From Microbacterium sp. CBA3102 (GTDB lineage Bacteria; Actinomycetota; Actinomycetes; Actinomycetales; Microbacteriaceae), in contig NZ_CP042412.1 of NCBI RefSeq assembly GCF_007954505.1, positions 1,674,001 to 1,738,000 on the forward strand: 64,000 nucleotides of DNA. The letters are read 5' to 3'. The notes under the pieces were generated by a model. The model was not told the origin of the DNA. It worked only from the letters and a program-made list of their open reading frames with translations, and ran no database searches. Shown here piece after piece: positions 44,126 to 53,928 of this stretch; the first letter of the stretch is position 1, and every line of letters starts with the position of its first letter. Made by a program: the position numbers and the translations under genes.

Positions 44126-44809
44126 TCACTCTTTCGGGTCCGTGTGGACGTCGGCGCTCGACCGGTTGTGTTTTTTCTTCTTCACTTGCCGTACGACAAC
44201 GGTGGCGGTGATCACCGCGGCACCGATGACAGCAACGGCGATGATGAGCGGGATCGCGATTGAAGCCACCTCGTTCTCGCCTGCAGATACCACCGGGGCA
44301 GGGGTGTCCGCTGCTGGCGGTTCGGTGGTTGGCGCGGTGGAGGGCGACGCCTTTGCCGGTTGGATCCGTGATTGTTCGTTCCCGCATGCTGGTTTGTCCC
44401 ATCCCAGCCCTGGCTCGCTGCTGGTGGGAGCGTACGTGAACGTGAAGCTCTCGGAGATGGGGTGACCGTCGCTGGAGACGGCGTTCCACAGCACGGTGTA
44501 GACGCCCGGTTCTCCGAGTGCGACCGGGGTGGTGAGGATGTTGCGGTCGATGGTGGAGCAGCTGGATTCGTAGAAGAGGCCGTCGGGTCCTTGCACTTGG
44601 GCGAAGCTGGCCTGGCTGAAGTCAATGAGTTCCCCGCTGAACGTGAGAGCGACGTCGTCAAGTTGGGTGACGGTTTCGTCTGCCCCGGGCACGGTGTCCA
44701 GGAGGTTGTCGTGCGCGAGAGCTGCGGGGGCCGGTGCGGCCACGATTCCCAGTGTGATGAGAGCTAGAAGTGTGCTGGCGAGCCAGCGGGTGCGGTGGGT
44801 GGAGGTCAC
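44126..44809 (-). CDS. copC: CopC-domain protein with C-terminal membrane anchor
   Basis: 227 residues; GTG start overlapping the copD stop. A signal peptide is followed by HDNLLDTVPGADETV, the N-terminal copper-ligand His of CopC, and SSDGHPISESFTF, the second site. A Pro/Ala-rich linker and a C-terminal membrane helix (IAIPLIIAVAVIGAAVI) anchor it. CopC binds extracytoplasmic copper and hands it to CopD. Confidence 0.88.
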   Translation of the reverse strand: MTSTHRTRWLASTLLALITLGIVAAPAPAALAHDNLLDTVPGADETVTQLDDVALTFSGELIDFSQASFAQVQGPDGLFYESSCSTIDRNILTTPVALGEPGVYTVLWNAVSSDGHPISESFTFTYAPTSSEPGLGWDKPACGNEQSRIQPAKASPSTAPTTEPPAADTPAPVVSAGENEVASIAIPLIIAVAVIGAAVITATVVVRQVKKKKHNRSSADVHTDPKE

Positions 44810-46704
44810 AGGTGCGGGTCCTTTCGTACGGCGGGCACGGGGGTGCTGTCGGTAGGTCGGTTGTTGCGTTTCGTGTGGAGGACGGAGAAGCCGGTGAGGA
44901 TTGCGAGCATTCCCGCGATCACCAAGGTGGCGGCTCCGGCGAGGGCCTGGTCCTGGAGGGGGGTGGGTCCCCATGTCCGCCCCATGGCGCCAAACCATTC
45001 CGCGACGATGAGGTCGGAGCGAGTGATCGTGGCGATGCCGAAGAACGCTGCCACGCCTGTGAGCGCAGTGAGTGAGGCCACACGCCACCGCCCCTCGGGG
45101 GTTGTGGACGCGTTCAGGGAAAGCGATCGTATGAAAAGGCACCCGGTGACGAGGAGCTGGCTGATCATCCATTCCGCTCCGAGCTGGTCGTAGAGCGACC
45201 AGCGGAACAGGTCGGAGTAGTGGAACAACCACAGCGACGTGGCGAAAAGAGCCGCGGCGACGACGGGGCGCAGAGTAAATTTGGCCAGCGGGCTGTGGGC
45301 GGCCCAGAGAAGCCATTCCCGCGGTCCTCGGCTTCCATCGTCCCGTGGATGGATGACCAAGGCTGCGAGGGTGATCGGCGCCGCGAAGACAAGGAGCAAG
45401 GGGATCGCGAGGCTGAGGAGAGCGAAGGAGAGGAATCGCATACTGATGAGCGAGTCGTCGTAGGCGGCGAGCGGGCCACTGGTTGTCCACAGAAGCGCAC
45501 CCATCCCCGCAATCCAGCTGACCGTCCGCCTGGCTGGCCACGGATACCCGCGGCGCCGTGCGCGTTGGACGCCGACGAGGTAGAAGACGATTCCGAAACC
45601 CGCGACGAGCACCCAGAGGAGGTCGGGGCTCCACGCCGTGAACCATCTCTGCAGGGTGAGTGCGATCGGGACGGGTGCGTCGGTGAGGATCTCCGCGGCG
45701 GTGTTCTGCGGCAGTGTGATCGTATCGGCGGGGGCGGCGGTGCGGGCGAGGGCGGCGGCCGCACCGCTCGCGATACCCATGAAACCGAGTTCGACGCTCA
45801 CGATCATCCAGAAGGCGCCACGGCCCTCGCTGGCATTTGCGAGGAGTCGACGGCGGTAGGCGGCACCCAGGACGCCCATGACCAGAAGAGCGCCGATCTT
45901 TGTGAGAAGGATGAGGCCGTACGGTGAGGCCAAATCCTCCCACCGGCCGAGGGCAGTGAGCGCCCGCGCGTATCCCGAGACGGCGACACCGATGAACGCG
46001 ATGAGCGCCACCGTCGAGTACCGGCGAAGCACGTTGTCGAGTTCGTGCGGAGAGCTGATCGGTCGCACGACGACGAGCAGGATGAGACCTCCGAGCCATA
46101 TCGCTGCTGAAATGACGTGCAGGACGAGGGACATGACCGCGGGATCGTGGTTGGCGAGCTCACCCGAATGACCTTGGGTGGCCATGGGTATCAGGCTGAT
46201 GATCGCAAGCATGGTTGTGATCAGCACCGCACCATAGCTGCGCACAGCGAATGCGAGGACTGTCACGACCGAGGCGAGGATCGCGGTGATAAGCCATGAT
46301 CGTCCCAGTTCGGTGTCGAGGAGGAAGCGGCCCAGCTGCGCGCCGAACTCAGCGCTCAGGTTCACTTGCGGATTGAATGAGGACAGGAAGGTGAGGTAAG
46401 CCACCACCCCGCTTGTGATGGTGAGGGTCGCGGCGCCGGCGGAGGCTATATCGAGCGCGACGGTGAAGGGCTTCCCTGCCGAGGGGAGAGCGAACACCGC
46501 CAGTACCAGGGGCCCGAGCATCGCCGCACCGGAGAGATTGACGAACAGTTTCGCGGCCGGGAGTCCCCATCGCACGAGCGCTCCAGGGTCACTGGTGAGT
46601 CTTGGTGCAGCTCCTCCACCGATCGCGAGCCCGACGACCACAGCGATGAGTGCGGCGGCAACGAGGAGCGTCGGTCCAGCGATCCGGAGAACAACGGCAT
46701 TCAT
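44806..46704 (-). CDS. CopD-CtaG fusion membrane protein
   Basis: 632 residues, about 14 membrane helices. The N-terminal half (1-320) is CopD-like copper-import (HVISAAIWLGG, LTKIGALL), the C-terminal half is a caa3-type CtaG (FTAWSPDLLWV, LLLVFAAPITLAALV, LFHYSDLFRW). The fusion is known from actinobacteria and probably brings copper from CopC to the oxidase assembly machinery. It overlaps both neighbours by four bases. Confidence 0.88.
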   Translation of the reverse strand: MNAVVLRIAGPTLLVAAALIAVVVGLAIGGGAAPRLTSDPGALVRWGLPAAKLFVNLSGAAMLGPLVLAVFALPSAGKPFTVALDIASAGAATLTITSGVVAYLTFLSSFNPQVNLSAEFGAQLGRFLLDTELGRSWLITAILASVVTVLAFAVRSYGAVLITTMLAIISLIPMATQGHSGELANHDPAVMSLVLHVISAAIWLGGLILLVVVRPISSPHELDNVLRRYSTVALIAFIGVAVSGYARALTALGRWEDLASPYGLILLTKIGALLVMGVLGAAYRRRLLANASEGRGAFWMIVSVELGFMGIASGAAAALARTAAPADTITLPQNTAAEILTDAPVPIALTLQRWFTAWSPDLLWVLVAGFGIVFYLVGVQRARRRGYPWPARRTVSWIAGMGALLWTTSGPLAAYDDSLISMRFLSFALLSLAIPLLLVFAAPITLAALVIHPRDDGSRGPREWLLWAAHSPLAKFTLRPVVAAALFATSLWLFHYSDLFRWSLYDQLGAEWMISQLLVTGCLFIRSLSLNASTTPEGRWRVASLTALTGVAAFFGIATITRSDLIVAEWFGAMGRTWGPTPLQDQALAGAATLVIAGMLAILTGFSVLHTKRNNRPTDSTPVPAVRKDPHL

Positions 46705-47216
46705 GGAGTGGTATCCCCTGTCTCAGTGCCAGGAGCGTCCGGGTCTTCTGTCACAGGCGCCGTGCATTCACCGGTCTTGGTGAGCTGCTGGATCGCCCCG
46801 GCAAGAGATTCGAGAACCGCGTCCGCCGACAGGGTGGTGGTGTCCACGTACACCTGGGCAGCTGGCTCTCGGCCGTAGGTTGTGAGCCGCAGATTCGGGG
46901 TCTCCTCCTCGTCGACGATCCAATCGACGCCACCCAAGCTGACACATTGCAGGGTGGTGGGGGCCGGGGGCTCCAACCCGCAGGTGAGGAGCACGCTGCT
47001 GGGGGTACCCCATGCTGCGGTGGCCTGAGCGTCCGTCCAGACGCGAGCCTGGTCGCCAATTGAGTCCGGTAGTCGTACGGTGACCTCTGCGCACAGCGGG
47101 TCGTTCGCGTTTGCTGCGGGCTCGAGGTGGATGGTGGGTGCGCAGCTGGTGAGCACAAGCAGTGCGCACAGCGCCGCGACAGAGGTCAGAATCTTGAGCT
47201 TCACAACGTCATCCAT
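46701..47216 (-). CDS. DUF3515-like lipoprotein
   Basis: 171 residues. Lipobox LTSC after a short signal; the mature part has four cysteines, including CAEVTVRL and LLTCGLE, and matches the pattern of actinobacterial DUF3515 lipoproteins. Function unknown. The start overlaps lnt by 16 bases; an internal GTG (VKLK) is an alternative start. Confidence 0.75.
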   Translation of the reverse strand: MDDVVKLKILTSVAALCALLVLTSCAPTIHLEPAANANDPLCAEVTVRLPDSIGDQARVWTDAQATAAWGTPSSVLLTCGLEPPAPTTLQCVSLGGVDWIVDEEETPNLRLTTYGREPAAQVYVDTTTLSADAVLESLAGAIQQLTKTGECTAPVTEDPDAPGTETGDTTP

Positions 47217-48805
47217 CCGTCTTCCTGGGAGTCAGCACGAGTCCGTCGCGGTCGGATCGACATGACGAGCAGCGCTAGTACCGTTCCGATACTGAGCATC
47301 CAGTCGAGCCACGGCATCAGCACGACAGCGAGAGTCGTGCCGGTGCGGAGGGGGACCTCGGTGATCTTCGCCGCGGTCGTGTCCACCGCAACCTGCGCCA
47401 GCACCTTTCCATCGCGGCCGATGACTTGACTGGTCCCGGTGGTGGAGACGTTCACCGCAGTTCTCCCTGTTTCGAGCGCGCGCATGCGGGCGATGGCCAG
47501 CTGTTGGAGGTTCTCGTCGGTGCCTCTGAAGTCCGCGTTGTTGGTTTGAAACACGAACATTTGCGCGCCAGAGGCAGCGCTTTGGTGGATGACGTCGTCG
47601 TAGATGACGTCGAAACAGATCGCCAGACCGATGGGCACATCGTCAACGTTCATGAGGGGTGTGTTGGAGCCGGGCGTGTACTCGCGTTGTATCAATCCGA
47701 TGAGGTCGGGGGCGATGGCTTCGTAGAACCAACGGTCCGGGACGTATTCGCCGAAAGGGACGGGGTTGACCTTGTCGTGGAGCTGCTGCGGCCCGGCGCT
47801 GGTCCACAGCATGGAGGTGTTGAACGTGTCGGCTCCGCGGGTGGTTGCCGCATTCACCAGTGCCGGAGTGCCGGCACTCTGCACGAGTCGATCAAGGCGG
47901 TCTGCGACGGCGGCATCGCGCAGGGGATCGGCGTCGACGGCCCCTTCTGGCCAGACGAGAAGGTCCATTTCACGCCCCAGGAGAGGAGATGTCGCTTCTT
48001 CCTGTGCGCGCAGGATGTCGCCTGGTGTCCTGGTGTCGAAGTAGCCGCTGGGTCCGTTGCCCTGTACCCATCCGACGCGCATCATTCCCGCTTGCTCGGT
48101 GGGGAACAGAGGGATGGCTATCGCGGCAACGACGATGACCACGGCCGTTGCTGCTGGCTCCCATCGGCGGAGGATGAGGGCTTCCACGACGCTCGCGCAG
48201 ACGAGAACGGTCAGGAAGGACAGCCCCGTGGTTCCCACCCATGAAGCGGCTTCCGCGAGCGGGCTCTCGGCGAGGCTGAAACCGACGCGCGCCCATGGGA
48301 ACCCGGTGTACGGCGTACTCCCCATCAGTGTTTCTCGCAGCATCCATACCCCGGCGACGAGCATGGGAGTGATCGCACGATACGCGTATCCCGCGCGGGT
48401 GGTGGTGACCCGATAGGCGAGTGCGATCAGCGCACCGCCGGCACCGAACAGCAGGGATTCCAAGCCAGCCAGCGCGACCCATGGGATGGGTCCCAGAAAC
48501 CGGGTCACCCATACCAGGTGGGTGAAGTAGAAGGTCGCGCCGTAGACGAGGGAGATCAGGAACGCCCCGGGTAGAGAGCGTCCGCGGAGCGTCCACAGCC
48601 CGATGGTTACGCTCACGAACGTTGCGGGCCACCACCCGTTTGCGGGGTAGGCGAGATCCAGCATGCCTCCTGCGATGGCGGACGCGACGATCGCTACGGG
48701 AAACGGCACCCCAGCTGGTAGGCGCGCATCGTGCGCTCGGGGGTTCCCGCGCCGTGGTCGAACGGAGAGGGCGTGTCTCACCAATGGGTCAGCGGTCACG
48801 GTCAT
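47201..48805 (-). CDS. lnt: Apolipoprotein N-acyltransferase
   Basis: 534 residues: about six N-terminal membrane helices and a nitrilase domain with catalytic Glu in VWPEGAV, Lys in HDKVNPVPFGEY and Cys in LAICFDV. Lnt adds the third acyl chain to lipoproteins. Actinobacteria have chromosomal Lnt/Ppm1, so this is an additional copy on a mobile element. It overlaps ctaG by 17 bases. Confidence 0.9.
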   Translation of the reverse strand: MTVTADPLVRHALSVRPRRGNPRAHDARLPAGVPFPVAIVASAIAGGMLDLAYPANGWWPATFVSVTIGLWTLRGRSLPGAFLISLVYGATFYFTHLVWVTRFLGPIPWVALAGLESLLFGAGGALIALAYRVTTTRAGYAYRAITPMLVAGVWMLRETLMGSTPYTGFPWARVGFSLAESPLAEAASWVGTTGLSFLTVLVCASVVEALILRRWEPAATAVVIVVAAIAIPLFPTEQAGMMRVGWVQGNGPSGYFDTRTPGDILRAQEEATSPLLGREMDLLVWPEGAVDADPLRDAAVADRLDRLVQSAGTPALVNAATTRGADTFNTSMLWTSAGPQQLHDKVNPVPFGEYVPDRWFYEAIAPDLIGLIQREYTPGSNTPLMNVDDVPIGLAICFDVIYDDVIHQSAASGAQMFVFQTNNADFRGTDENLQQLAIARMRALETGRTAVNVSTTGTSQVIGRDGKVLAQVAVDTTAAKITEVPLRTGTTLAVVLMPWLDWMLSIGTVLALLVMSIRPRRTRADSQEDGWMTL

Positions 48806-49739
48806 GAGAGCTCAGTTTTTTGAGGTAGGCGTTGTACATGTCGAGGTCGGTGTTCCCGTGCACGTCGGCGTACCGGTCGGCCGCGGCAGCCCGGGCGGTG
48901 TCGCTGCGGAACCAGCGATGCATCACGTAGATCAACATCAGCACGGTCGGGGCTTCACCGTAGGACCATGCCAGAGCGCCGGCTAGCTGCTGATCGGCGA
49001 GGGGATCGATGCCCAGTGCTTTGGTGGGGGCGACGAATGAGCCGACCAGGATCGTGCTGGCCATCATGAGGAACACCCCGAAGAACGCGTGGAGCGCGGC
49101 TTCAGCAAACACGTCCAGTGCACGGGCACCATGACCCAACCTGACCGGCAGCGGATCGGAGGACAGGATGGGGATGGTGAAGAGCATGCCGGCGAGGAGG
49201 AATCCGACCTCGAGTGCGACGTGGCCCCCGGGGAGAGCGAGGATGGCATCGGCAGCACCCGCAAGGTAGATGCCGTAGAACGCGAACAGGTACAGCGGGA
49301 CAGTGGCCCACGGGCTGAGTATCCATTTCGCGGCCGGGCTTCGAAGAGCACTGTGGGCCGCTGTGAGGACTACCCGTCCCGCCCCATGGTGCGGTGTTGA
49401 TCGCAGAAGAAGGGTTCCGGGTGAGCCGAGGACCAGTAGCGGCGGCACCATCATCATCAGAGTGAGCTGCTGGAACATGAAAACGGACACCAGCGCCTGG
49501 CCGTAGGTTTCAACACCCAGACCGGTGACCGCCGCGAGGAGAACGCACCCGAGCAGGAAGCTGACCGTGCGCCACACGGGCCAACGACGCCCGTGCGTCC
49601 ACAACCGGATCGCGCCGACGAGATACAGCGCAGCGAGGATCCCCGCAACGATCGGTAGCACTGGAAGCGGAATGTCGGCCGGTGCGAGGAACGCCTGCAG
49701 AGATGGGGGGCTGTCGGGGATCTCGCCGCTCATACGCAT
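48789..49739 (-). CDS. CtaG/caa3-type cytochrome oxidase assembly protein
   Basis: 316 residues, seven to eight membrane helices, with FMFQQLTLMMMVPPLLVLGSP and WSYGEAPTVLMLIYVMHRW, typical for CtaG_caa3. Assembly factor for copper insertion into heme-copper oxidases. Start ATG 49739 or the in-frame ATG two codons later. It lies in the copper/lipoprotein operon. Confidence 0.88.
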   Translation of the reverse strand: MRMSGEIPDSPPSLQAFLAPADIPLPVLPIVAGILAALYLVGAIRLWTHGRRWPVWRTVSFLLGCVLLAAVTGLGVETYGQALVSVFMFQQLTLMMMVPPLLVLGSPGTLLLRSTPHHGAGRVVLTAAHSALRSPAAKWILSPWATVPLYLFAFYGIYLAGAADAILALPGGHVALEVGFLLAGMLFTIPILSSDPLPVRLGHGARALDVFAEAALHAFFGVFLMMASTILVGSFVAPTKALGIDPLADQQLAGALAWSYGEAPTVLMLIYVMHRWFRSDTARAAAADRYADVHGNTDLDMYNAYLKKLSSHDRDR

Positions 49740-49764
49740 GGTCGTGACAAGAAGATCGCGCAGT

Positions 49765-50100
49765 TCACTTCCGGATCACCTTGATCGTCGCCCCCGCTGC
49801 CAGGAACACCACGGCCGCGATGGGTTGTGCTGTGGTCCACACGACACCGGAGAAGGGGAAGGGCATCACCGGATTCCAGAGCACGGCAATGGCGAGGAAG
49901 ACCGGGATCCACCACCAGTGGCGTGCCTGGAGCGCAAACCACGCGACGATCAGCCCGAAAATTGAGGCAATGAAGAGGACGAGCGGCGCCCAATTCGCCT
50001 GGAAGAGCGCCGGGGCCAGAAACAGGATCGCGGCGGCGACGAGGCTGGGGGCCAGGGCGTTCCGCTGGTAAGTGGAGGGGACGCGTTCTTTGGGACTCAT
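49765..50100 (-). CDS. DUF6804-like membrane protein
   Basis: 111 residues with three to four membrane helices (LVAAAILFLAPALFQANWAP, LFIASIFGLIVAWFA, WWIPVFLAIAVLWNP). The arrangement with a conserved WNP before a short last helix resembles DUF6804 proteins. Function unknown. Starts in the lspA stop (ATGA). Confidence 0.7.
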   Translation of the reverse strand: MSPKERVPSTYQRNALAPSLVAAAILFLAPALFQANWAPLVLFIASIFGLIVAWFALQARHWWWIPVFLAIAVLWNPVMPFPFSGVVWTTAQPIAAVVFLAAGATIKVIRK

Positions 50101-50630
50101 GGGTGAACCGTTTCTTCGGCGGGTACAGGGTCGTCGGGGCGGGACGTGGGGTCTGGCCGGCGACGGCTCGTGCGCAGACCCGCGACGATGAGGAACACGG
50201 CACCGATGCCGAGAGCGATATCGGCGAGGTTGCCGATGAACAGGTTCCCGTAGGCGAGGAAATCGGTGACGTGCCCGATCCCGAACGCGGGCGGCGAGAA
50301 TAAGCGATCGATGAGGTTCCCGATCGCACCGCCCACGATGAAACCGAAACCAACCGCCGACCACACGTTCCGGGCTCGGGTGGCGGCAACGATGAGGACC
50401 GCGGTGACAGCGACCCCGATGACGGTGATGACCCATGTGGAGCCTTCCCCGAGCGAGAAGATCGCCCCGGGGTTGAAGGCCAGTTGAAGACCGAGCCAGT
50501 CACCGATCAGCGGTATACGCGCATCCTGCCGCAACGTGTTCAGAGCAAGAGTCTTGGTGCCTTGATCGATCAGGATGACGATGGCGGCGACGATGAGCAT
50601 CACGGCCGACCGGCGGACTCGATCACGCAT
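50097..50630 (-). CDS. lspA: Signal peptidase II (canonical motifs)
   Basis: 177 residues from ATG 50630. LIDQGTK, FNPGAIFS, GNLIDRL and FIGNLAD carry all LspA signatures including both catalytic Asp and the GN of motif C, unlike the two cad-linked copies. It processes lipoproteins made by this operon or the host. Overlaps the copC-like gene by eight bases and DUF6804 by four. Confidence 0.92.
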   Translation of the reverse strand: MRDRVRRSAVMLIVAAIVILIDQGTKTLALNTLRQDARIPLIGDWLGLQLAFNPGAIFSLGEGSTWVITVIGVAVTAVLIVAATRARNVWSAVGFGFIVGGAIGNLIDRLFSPPAFGIGHVTDFLAYGNLFIGNLADIALGIGAVFLIVAGLRTSRRRPDPTSRPDDPVPAEETVHP

Positions 50631-51291
50631 CGGCGTCTTTCTCCTTAGCTGCAGCATCCTTGGCGGCCTGTGCGCGGTCGCGCTGGTGACGCTGGCGCCC
50701 GGCCATAACCACTCCCACAACGCCGATCCCCAGAATCAGTGCCAGACCCGAGAGGAAGAACAGGGGGAGCAGTTCGAAAGCACCGCCACCGGATGCCGTG
50801 CCACCGTATGTTTGCGCGGGTCGGGCCGGTTCCGGCTCCTCCGTTGGGGAGGTTTCAGGGGTGGGGCTTGTGGTCGGAGTGCTGGGTTCCGTGTCCGTCG
50901 CGGGCGTGACGGTGTACACATACTCCCCGTTGATCGGGTGTCCGTCGGCGGAGACGGTCTTCCAGCGGACGGTGAAGATGCCGGTTGCGGCGTCGGGGGA
51001 GAGGTGTTGAGTGATCGAGTCACCGCTCACCGTTGGCGGGTCGACGGCGACGTTTGCTCCGCTTTCATCGATAACCTCGACGACCGTTGCATCGTCACCA
51101 CCGGTGAGGGCCCCGGTGAACATCAAAGAGATCTCGTCGGGGGAGCCGTTGATGGTCGAGTCGGCGGTGGGGTACGACGAAACGAAGTCGTCGTGAGCGG
51201 CCGCCGGAGATGCAGTCCCAAGGACGACGGATGCCGACAACAACAGGGTGGTGAGGACGGCAGCGGTGCGTGCCGAGAGGCGTTTATGCAT
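50623..51291 (-). CDS. CopC-domain protein, second
   Basis: 222 residues. Signal peptide then AAAHDDFVSSYPTAD (mature N-terminal His) and SADGHPINGEYVYTV, the CopC copper motifs; a Thr/Pro/Glu-rich linker; C-terminal membrane helix and a basic tail. Paralogue of the protein at 44126. Its presence twice in one operon suggests distinct partners. Confidence 0.88.
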   Translation of the reverse strand: MHKRLSARTAAVLTTLLLSASVVLGTASPAAAHDDFVSSYPTADSTINGSPDEISLMFTGALTGGDDATVVEVIDESGANVAVDPPTVSGDSITQHLSPDAATGIFTVRWKTVSADGHPINGEYVYTVTPATDTEPSTPTTSPTPETSPTEEPEPARPAQTYGGTASGGGAFELLPLFFLSGLALILGIGVVGVVMAGRQRHQRDRAQAAKDAAAKEKDADA

Positions 51292-52198
51292 GGGTGTCGT
51301 GCTCTCCGGGGTGGGATTCGGGTTCGATCTGAAAGGTGGAGTGTTCGATGCTCACGGCGAAATGTTCGCTGACGCATTGCTGAAGTGATGTCAGCAGTGC
51401 GGCGGAAGCTTCCATCGTGACGGTGTCATCGACCACGACATGGGCGGTGAGCGTGGGGAGGTCGGTCGAGACCTGGGTCGCGTGGAGGTCGTGCACAGCG
51501 ACCACGTGCGGCAGGGCAAGGATGTGGCGGCGGACATCCTCGAGATCGAGGCCGGCAGGTGTGGACTCCATCAATACCCGGCCGGATGCTCGCAACAGGA
51601 TGAGGGTGCGGGGGATGATGAGGAGCGCGATCAAGACGCCCGCGACGGCGTCCGCCTGATACCAACCGAAAACGGCGATGAGGATGGCGCTGGCGATGAC
51701 GCCGACGGAACCGAGGGCATCGTTGACGACCTCGAGGAACGCGGCGCGCATGTTGAGGTTGCGTCCGCGGCCGCTGAACAATACGAGCATGGAGGCGATG
51801 TTGGCGACGAGACCGACGATGCCGAAGAACAGCAGACTTCCCGATGCGATCTCAGGGGGCTCGAACAGCCGCCGTACGCCTTCCACGAGCGCGAAGATAC
51901 CCACCCCGAGCAGCAGAGCTGCTTGAGCGAGCGCACCGAGCACCTCCGTGCGTTGAAGACCGAAGGTGTACCTGGGAGTCGGGGGACGATTCATCAGATG
52001 CGCGGCGGTGACGGCCATCGCCAACCCGACGACATCGGTGAGCATGTGCGCCGCATCAACGAGCAGTGCGAGGCTGCCTGTGATAATCGCCCCGATCACT
52101 TCGACGATGAAGACCGAAGAGGTGATCGCGAACGCGATGACCAGGCGATTGCGAGGAGTGGCGTCACCAATACCGTGACTGTGCCCTGCTTCTGTCAT
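51284..52198 (-). CDS. czcD: CDF-family metal cation transporter (CzcD-like)
   Basis: 304 residues, six membrane helices. Metal-site motifs LLVDAAHMLTDVVGLA (helix 2) and VVNDALGSVGV (helix 5), histidine-rich ends (GHSHGIG and HPGEHDTHA). Exports Zn(II), Cd(II) or Co(II) in exchange for protons. Eight bases from the flavoprotein gene and overlapping copC by eight. Confidence 0.9.
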   Translation of the reverse strand: MTEAGHSHGIGDATPRNRLVIAFAITSSVFIVEVIGAIITGSLALLVDAAHMLTDVVGLAMAVTAAHLMNRPPTPRYTFGLQRTEVLGALAQAALLLGVGIFALVEGVRRLFEPPEIASGSLLFFGIVGLVANIASMLVLFSGRGRNLNMRAAFLEVVNDALGSVGVIASAILIAVFGWYQADAVAGVLIALLIIPRTLILLRASGRVLMESTPAGLDLEDVRRHILALPHVVAVHDLHATQVSTDLPTLTAHVVVDDTVTMEASAALLTSLQQCVSEHFAVSIEHSTFQIEPESHPGEHDTHA

Positions 52199-52206
52199 GG
52201 TGCTCC

Positions 52207-53196
52207 TTACGGCCGTCCAACGATGAGTCGGGCGACGGTCGCCGCATCACGACCCGCCCCAACGAGGGTGTCCGCATCCGCCCGGGAGTAACGGGGCATG
52301 CCAACAGTGAACAGTCCCGGGATGCGTGCACTGACGTGCAAAGGCTGACCGGGCGGCTCCGAATCGGGCAGCCATGCGTCTGCCGGCCTGTACCCGGTCG
52401 CAAGGATCACGGAATGCGGCTTCACGGACGCCCCATCGGCGAACATCACGGTGTCTCCGTGAACCTCCGTCACGGCGACGGCATGAGTGACGTCTGTCGA
52501 AGCTACGCGGGGGCGTGCCTCGGAGAGCGCACCCTTACGTCGCAGCCTCGACCAGATAGGCCGCTCCGACACCCCTGAGGGTTCCGCTCGAGTGGAGAGG
52601 GTGACGTCGTGGGAGGACGCGAGCTCCTCAGCAATCTCCACTCCGCTGAATCCGCCGCCAACGATCAACACGTGGCCGGGAGGTATCTGGGCGGGGTAGA
52701 GGTACTGGCTGGAATGCAGCACAACACCGGGTACGGCCAATCCCGGGCGCCAGCCCGGTATGCGCGGCACCGCGGCAGCTCCCGTTGCACAGACCACATT
52801 TCGGGTTTGCACTTCCCCGGCGGAGGTCGACAGATGCAGCGTGGATCCGTCGCCCAACCGGTTGATTCCAAGAGCACGAGTGCCCCACACGGTCTTCACA
52901 CCGAGGGCTTTCTCCACCGAAGACAGGTAATCGGACATCTCATCCACACTCGGATGACGGTCTCCATCGCCCGGGAAAGGGAACCCGCGGACGACACTGT
53001 GGCGTGCCGCGCTGCGCAGTTTCATCGACTGCCACCGTGTGGCCCAGCTTCGTCGACCGGGGGGTGCAGAATCGATGATCACGAAGTCTTTCTGTGGCTC
53101 AAGCCCAGAGGACCTGAGCGCGGCGGCTGTCGCCAATCCGGAGTGCCCGGCACCGACGATGATGACTCGACGGTGCGATAGCGAACGCGCCATCAT
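52207..53196 (-). CDS. CzcO-like FAD/NAD(P) oxidoreductase
   Basis: 329 residues. Two dinucleotide-binding motifs, IIVGAGHSGLATAAAL and LIVGGGFSGVEIAEEL, and a C-terminal ATGYRPADAW. This is the CzcO/YpdA group of flavoprotein monooxygenases, often encoded next to CDF transporters. The substrate is unknown; a thiol-disulfide reductase role (YpdA/bacilliredoxin-like) is possible. Confidence 0.8.
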   Translation of the reverse strand: MMARSLSHRRVIIVGAGHSGLATAAALRSSGLEPQKDFVIIDSAPPGRRSWATRWQSMKLRSAARHSVVRGFPFPGDGDRHPSVDEMSDYLSSVEKALGVKTVWGTRALGINRLGDGSTLHLSTSAGEVQTRNVVCATGAAAVPRIPGWRPGLAVPGVVLHSSQYLYPAQIPPGHVLIVGGGFSGVEIAEELASSHDVTLSTRAEPSGVSERPIWSRLRRKGALSEARPRVASTDVTHAVAVTEVHGDTVMFADGASVKPHSVILATGYRPADAWLPDSEPPGQPLHVSARIPGLFTVGMPRYSRADADTLVGAGRDAATVARLIVGRP

Positions 53197-53858
53197 TCAG
53201 CACCGTTCACGGCGGCTTCAATGCTGTCCTCCAGATCGGTCCACGTTTCCAGCACGACAGGCTCCCCATCGATGAAGAACGAGGGGGTACTGCTGACACC
53301 GAGCTGCTCACCCTCGTCGAGATCGAATTGAACCCGTTCCGCTGTCGCCGGATCAGCGACCGCATCATCGAACGCGGCCATGTCCAATCCGAGTTCCTCC
53401 GCAAACCCCCGGAACAGGTCCGCACGAGACTCTTGAGCCTCACCCCATTGAGACTGCGTCTCGAACAGGCGGTGATACATGTCTTCGAGCCGTCCCTGCT
53501 GCGCTGCGGCTTCGGCAGCGATTGCGGCGTTCTTTGAGTTGAGGTGACCAGGCAGCGGGAAGTAGCGGATCACGTAGGTGATCTCGCCATCGAACTTGCC
53601 GCGGAGATCCTCGACGAGGGGATAGAAAGCACCGCAGGCCTCGCACTCGAAATCGAGGAACTCGACCACCGTCACCGCCCCTTCTCCTCCGTCATCGAGG
53701 ACGTGCGAGTTCTCACGGACGACTTGTGGACCGTCAGCGGTCCCCGTCTCGGGTGCGGCAGCTTGATTCTGATTAATCAGGACGAAGACCAGTGCGACGA
53801 CCAGCAACACCACGGCGAGAGACACGGTGACAAGTACCGCTTTCACGGAAGATTTCAT
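53193..53858 (-). CDS. DsbA-like membrane-anchored thioredoxin, intact copy
   Basis: 221 residues; ATG 53858 follows GGAG. One N-terminal membrane helix, then a DsbA fold with CEAC in DFECEACGAFYP, the helical insertion, and cis-Pro in VSSTPSFFIDG. It should oxidise or shuffle disulfides in exported proteins. It is the intact paralogue of the frameshifted gene at 32175, and overlaps the CzcO-like gene by four bases. Confidence 0.88.
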   Translation of the reverse strand: MKSSVKAVLVTVSLAVVLLVVALVFVLINQNQAAAPETGTADGPQVVRENSHVLDDGGEGAVTVVEFLDFECEACGAFYPLVEDLRGKFDGEITYVIRYFPLPGHLNSKNAAIAAEAAAQQGRLEDMYHRLFETQSQWGEAQESRADLFRGFAEELGLDMAAFDDAVADPATAERVQFDLDEGEQLGVSSTPSFFIDGEPVVLETWTDLEDSIEAAVNGAE

Positions 53859-53928
53859 AACACTCCAGACACACACAACGAACGGGGACGACCAGTGGAG
53901 CGCCATCGAAGAGATGGCGCCGCCGGAG